From the NCBI GenBank assembly GCA_021796155.1, contig JAJYOO010000129.1:1-6632 (forward strand): a stretch of 6,632 nt of DNA, written 5' to 3'. This DNA comes from Chloroflexota bacterium (GTDB lineage Bacteria > Chloroflexota > Anaerolineae > Anaerolineales > Villigracilaceae). This document shows, in pieces, positions 5,365 through 6,632 of this stretch. The translations under genes and the position numbers were made by a program. Each line of letters opens with the position of its first letter. Within the stretch, counting starts at the first letter, position 1. The notes beneath the pieces were generated by a model. That model did no database searches. It was not told where the DNA came from and saw only the letters and a list, made by a program, of their open reading frames with translations.

Positions 5365-6015
5365 TTATGGCTGGGCCACAACAAAATTATCAAAGACAAT
5401 ATCCACGCCGGGCTGATCGAATGTGCCGGCTAATAAACCAACGTCGCCGTGAGTCAGTTTCGAGTCGTGGACTTGAGTGAGTTGAAATCCATTCGCGTAA
5501 AATATCAGAGTATTGCCATTGCAGTCCGCGCGCAGATGATTGACATTCATGCCGGTCTTGATCTTATCGCTGTATTGCATTTGCTCTTGTCCGAGTAACG
5601 TAGCCTGACCTTTGGTGAAGATGCCCATGCCATAATAACCATCACTGCTGATAAGAAAGAAATAATAATCCTTGCCATCCGAACGGCAGATCAGACCGAT
5701 TCGATTTTCGTCCGGGCCGCCCAACTTACCTGCGTCCACTTCGATGCGGACGTTGCTGAAATCCTTGTGCGGTGTGGACCAGAAATCCGTTTGCTTGGCA
5801 TTGACCACCATGCGATACGCGCTGGCATCATAATCCATAATGCCTTCAGCGTATTTCGTCCGATCCCAGCCGGAAGTTGGCGAGGAAAAATCATCCTTGA
5901 AAAGAACTGTGCCCGATGGCGCAGACGATGATGGAGATTGAGCAAACGACGGAATCGCACAAGCAAAGATAATCAATGAAGAAAGTAAGAGCGCAAGGCT
6001 ACGATGGCTCGACAT
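5365..6015 (-). CDS. Secreted beta-sandwich-like protein (concanavalin-like / DUF1080-like fold)
   Basis: The 216-aa product has a clear export signal: a short basic start, a hydrophobic stretch (about 7-21), and a probable signal peptidase I site after SFA near residue 25. Cys19 in IFAC is a poor lipobox, so a lipoprotein is a less likely alternative. After a Ser/Pro-rich spacer the mature part begins with FKDDFSSPTSGWDR (39-52). It continues with alternating beta-rich blocks, NRIGLICRSDGKDYYFFLIS (104-123), LIFYANGFQLTQVHD (170-184) and VDIVFDNFVV (204-213). This order is typical of jelly-roll laminin-G/concanavalin-like and DUF1080-type domains, which often bind or act on carbohydrates. 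No catalytic acid pair can be assigned, so a binding or structural role outside the cell is the safest reading. It is the first gene of a tight minus-strand cluster. The ATG at 6015 has no Shine-Dalgarno sequence but lies just after an extended -10-like element. Confidence 0.8.
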   Translation of the reverse strand: MSSHRSLALLLSSLIIFACAIPSFAQSPSSSAPSGTVLFKDDFSSPTSGWDRTKYAEGIMDYDASAYRMVVNAKQTDFWSTPHKDFSNVRIEVDAGKLGGPDENRIGLICRSDGKDYYFFLISSDGYYGMGIFTKGQATLLGQEQMQYSDKIKTGMNVNHLRADCNGNTLIFYANGFQLTQVHDSKLTHGDVGLLAGTFDQPGVDIVFDNFVVAQP

Positions 6016-6021
6016 TACACG

Positions 6022-6030
6022 ATTTTATCA
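6022..6030 (-). promoter_or_regulatory. Extended -10 element, possibly for a leaderless mRNA
   Basis: The minus strand reads TGATAAAAT, a TGn followed by TAAAAT (5 of 6 match to TATAAT), and ends 6 nt before the ATG at 6015. Transcription would then start at or next to the start codon. The absence of a Shine-Dalgarno sequence fits a leaderless transcript. No good -35 hexamer is seen, which extended -10 promoters can tolerate. Confidence 0.35.
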
Positions 6031-6061
6031 GATGCTTTGCCTTTCTACTTCATCTCTCGCG

Positions 6062-6155
6062 CTGAGCGGAGGCCATCAAGCCGAAGTCGAAGCGCCAAGC
6101 GCCATTTGATTCTGCCCTTCGACCTCCACTTCGACTGCGCTCAGTGTCCGCTCAG
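6062..6155. repeat. Palindromic interspersed repeat in the intergenic gap
   Basis: Two inverted copies of a related unit face each other. CTGAGCGGA (6062-6070) is the exact complement of TCCGCTCAG (6147-6155), and AGTCGAAG (6085-6092) of CTTCGACT (6129-6136). CTTCGAC at 6117-6123 offers an alternative inner partner. The wording (CTTCGACT near CGCTCAG) resembles short interspersed repeats often seen between genes in environmental bacterial genomes. It separates the TPR gene from the secreted-protein gene and could form a large imperfect hairpin after the TPR gene's stop. The rest of the 6031-6183 gap holds nothing else I can support. Confidence 0.6.
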
Positions 6156-6183
6156 GATGACAGTCAACTGAAAGCAGAAGCGG

Positions 6184-6632
6184 TTATGGAAAATATTGCT
6201 TCAATAACTCTGCGGCGAATTGGCCGACCGAGCCATTCTCATCCAACTGCTGAGCGAGATTCAACTCGTTGAACGCCGAGGCCCGATTGCCTTGATCGAG
6301 ATATGTCTCTGCAAGATGAAGGTGAGTCAGAGCAACGTCCGGCGCGGCCTCGATGGATTTCTGCAAATTCTCTTGTGCGCTAGTTGGGTAACCTGCTTTC
6401 AAATAAGCCCATCCAAGCACATCCAAAACCTGCGGATCTTTCGGCGCGATTTCCGCAGCCTTCTGTGCGGCGGGTAACCCGACATCCAAAACCTGCACGC
6501 CATTATCCGCGCAGAACACCGCCAGCAAACGCCAATACGTCGCATCGTTCGGCGCAAGCATCGTCGCTTTTTGATACGCGGCCAACGCGGAGATAAGATC
6601 ACCAGTCTGTGTATAAGCGTCCGCGATCGGAA
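6184..6632 (-). CDS. TPR-repeat protein, C-terminal part (5' end beyond the window)
   Basis: The reading frame is open to the right edge, so only the last 148 residues are seen. They contain about four tetratricopeptide repeats of 34-36 residues. The first begins near IADAYTQTGDLISALAAYQK, and the repeat boundaries are marked by APND, APKD, APDV and DENG. TPR units form stacked helix pairs that serve as protein-binding scaffolds. Repeat residues such as G-x-A-Y-L-K-A-G-Y and A-E-T-Y-L-D-Q-G are clear. The codon at 6585 is TTG inside the first visible repeat, not a real start. The protein ends soon after the last repeat with ELLKQYFP. Its partner and cellular location are unknown because the N-terminal part is missing. 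Confidence 0.88.
   Translation of the reverse strand, partial: PIADAYTQTGDLISALAAYQKATMLAPNDATYWRLLAVFCADNGVQVLDVGLPAAQKAAEIAPKDPQVLDVLGWAYLKAGYPTSAQENLQKSIEAAPDVALTHLHLAETYLDQGNRASAFNELNLAQQLDENGSVGQFAAELLKQYFP

Noticed and set aside
6583..6585. Start codon for a 133-aa TPR protein
   Set aside because: The codon is TTG, lies inside a TPR motif, and the frame stays open upstream to the window edge; the gene is truncated by the window.

Overview
The window most resembles a chromosomal segment from a Chloroflexota bacterium of the Anaerolineae type. This is an inference from style, not from a marker gene. It rests on mid-range GC content, tandem 7-bp repeats around a solitary four-helix-bundle (23S rRNA intervening-sequence type) gene, a secreted beta-rich protein of the kind common in that group, and palindromic interspersed repeats. 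No rRNA, tRNA, transposase or CRISPR array is visible, and no stretch over 300 bases lacks a gene.

Layout. Positions 1-177 are an AT-rich leader with a hairpin. Two plus-strand genes follow with an 11-bp overlap: a P1-family (DmpA/BapA-like, MEROPS S58) self-cleaving aminopeptidase and an ATP-grasp-like protein of unknown substrate. The second gene ends inside a short run of 7-bp repeats that also forms a hairpin. Everything downstream is on the minus strand. Read in the direction of transcription it is: the C-terminal end of a TPR protein entering from the right edge; a 168-bp gap with a palindromic interspersed repeat; a secreted beta-sandwich-like protein; an unrecognised 154-aa protein; mtaB (tRNA ct6A37 methylthiotransferase); folD (methylene-THF dehydrogenase/cyclohydrolase) with its own likely promoter; and a four-helix-bundle gene whose upstream region is a heptad array.

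How the genes relate. The aminopeptidase and ATP-grasp genes are probably translated together, pairing an amide-bond-cleaving enzyme with a possible amide-bond-forming one. The secreted protein, the 154-aa protein and mtaB are packed with gaps of 8 bp and -4 bp and probably form an operon. mtaB and folD are housekeeping genes.

Most interesting. The four-helix-bundle gene lies between heptad runs that are complementary to each other (14-bp perfect inverted repeat), recalling the stem-flanked architecture of 23S rRNA intervening sequences but outside rRNA. Its Shine-Dalgarno sequence and start codon appear to be variants of the heptads. A second, different heptad run lies in frame inside mtaB and encodes the linker between two of its domains.
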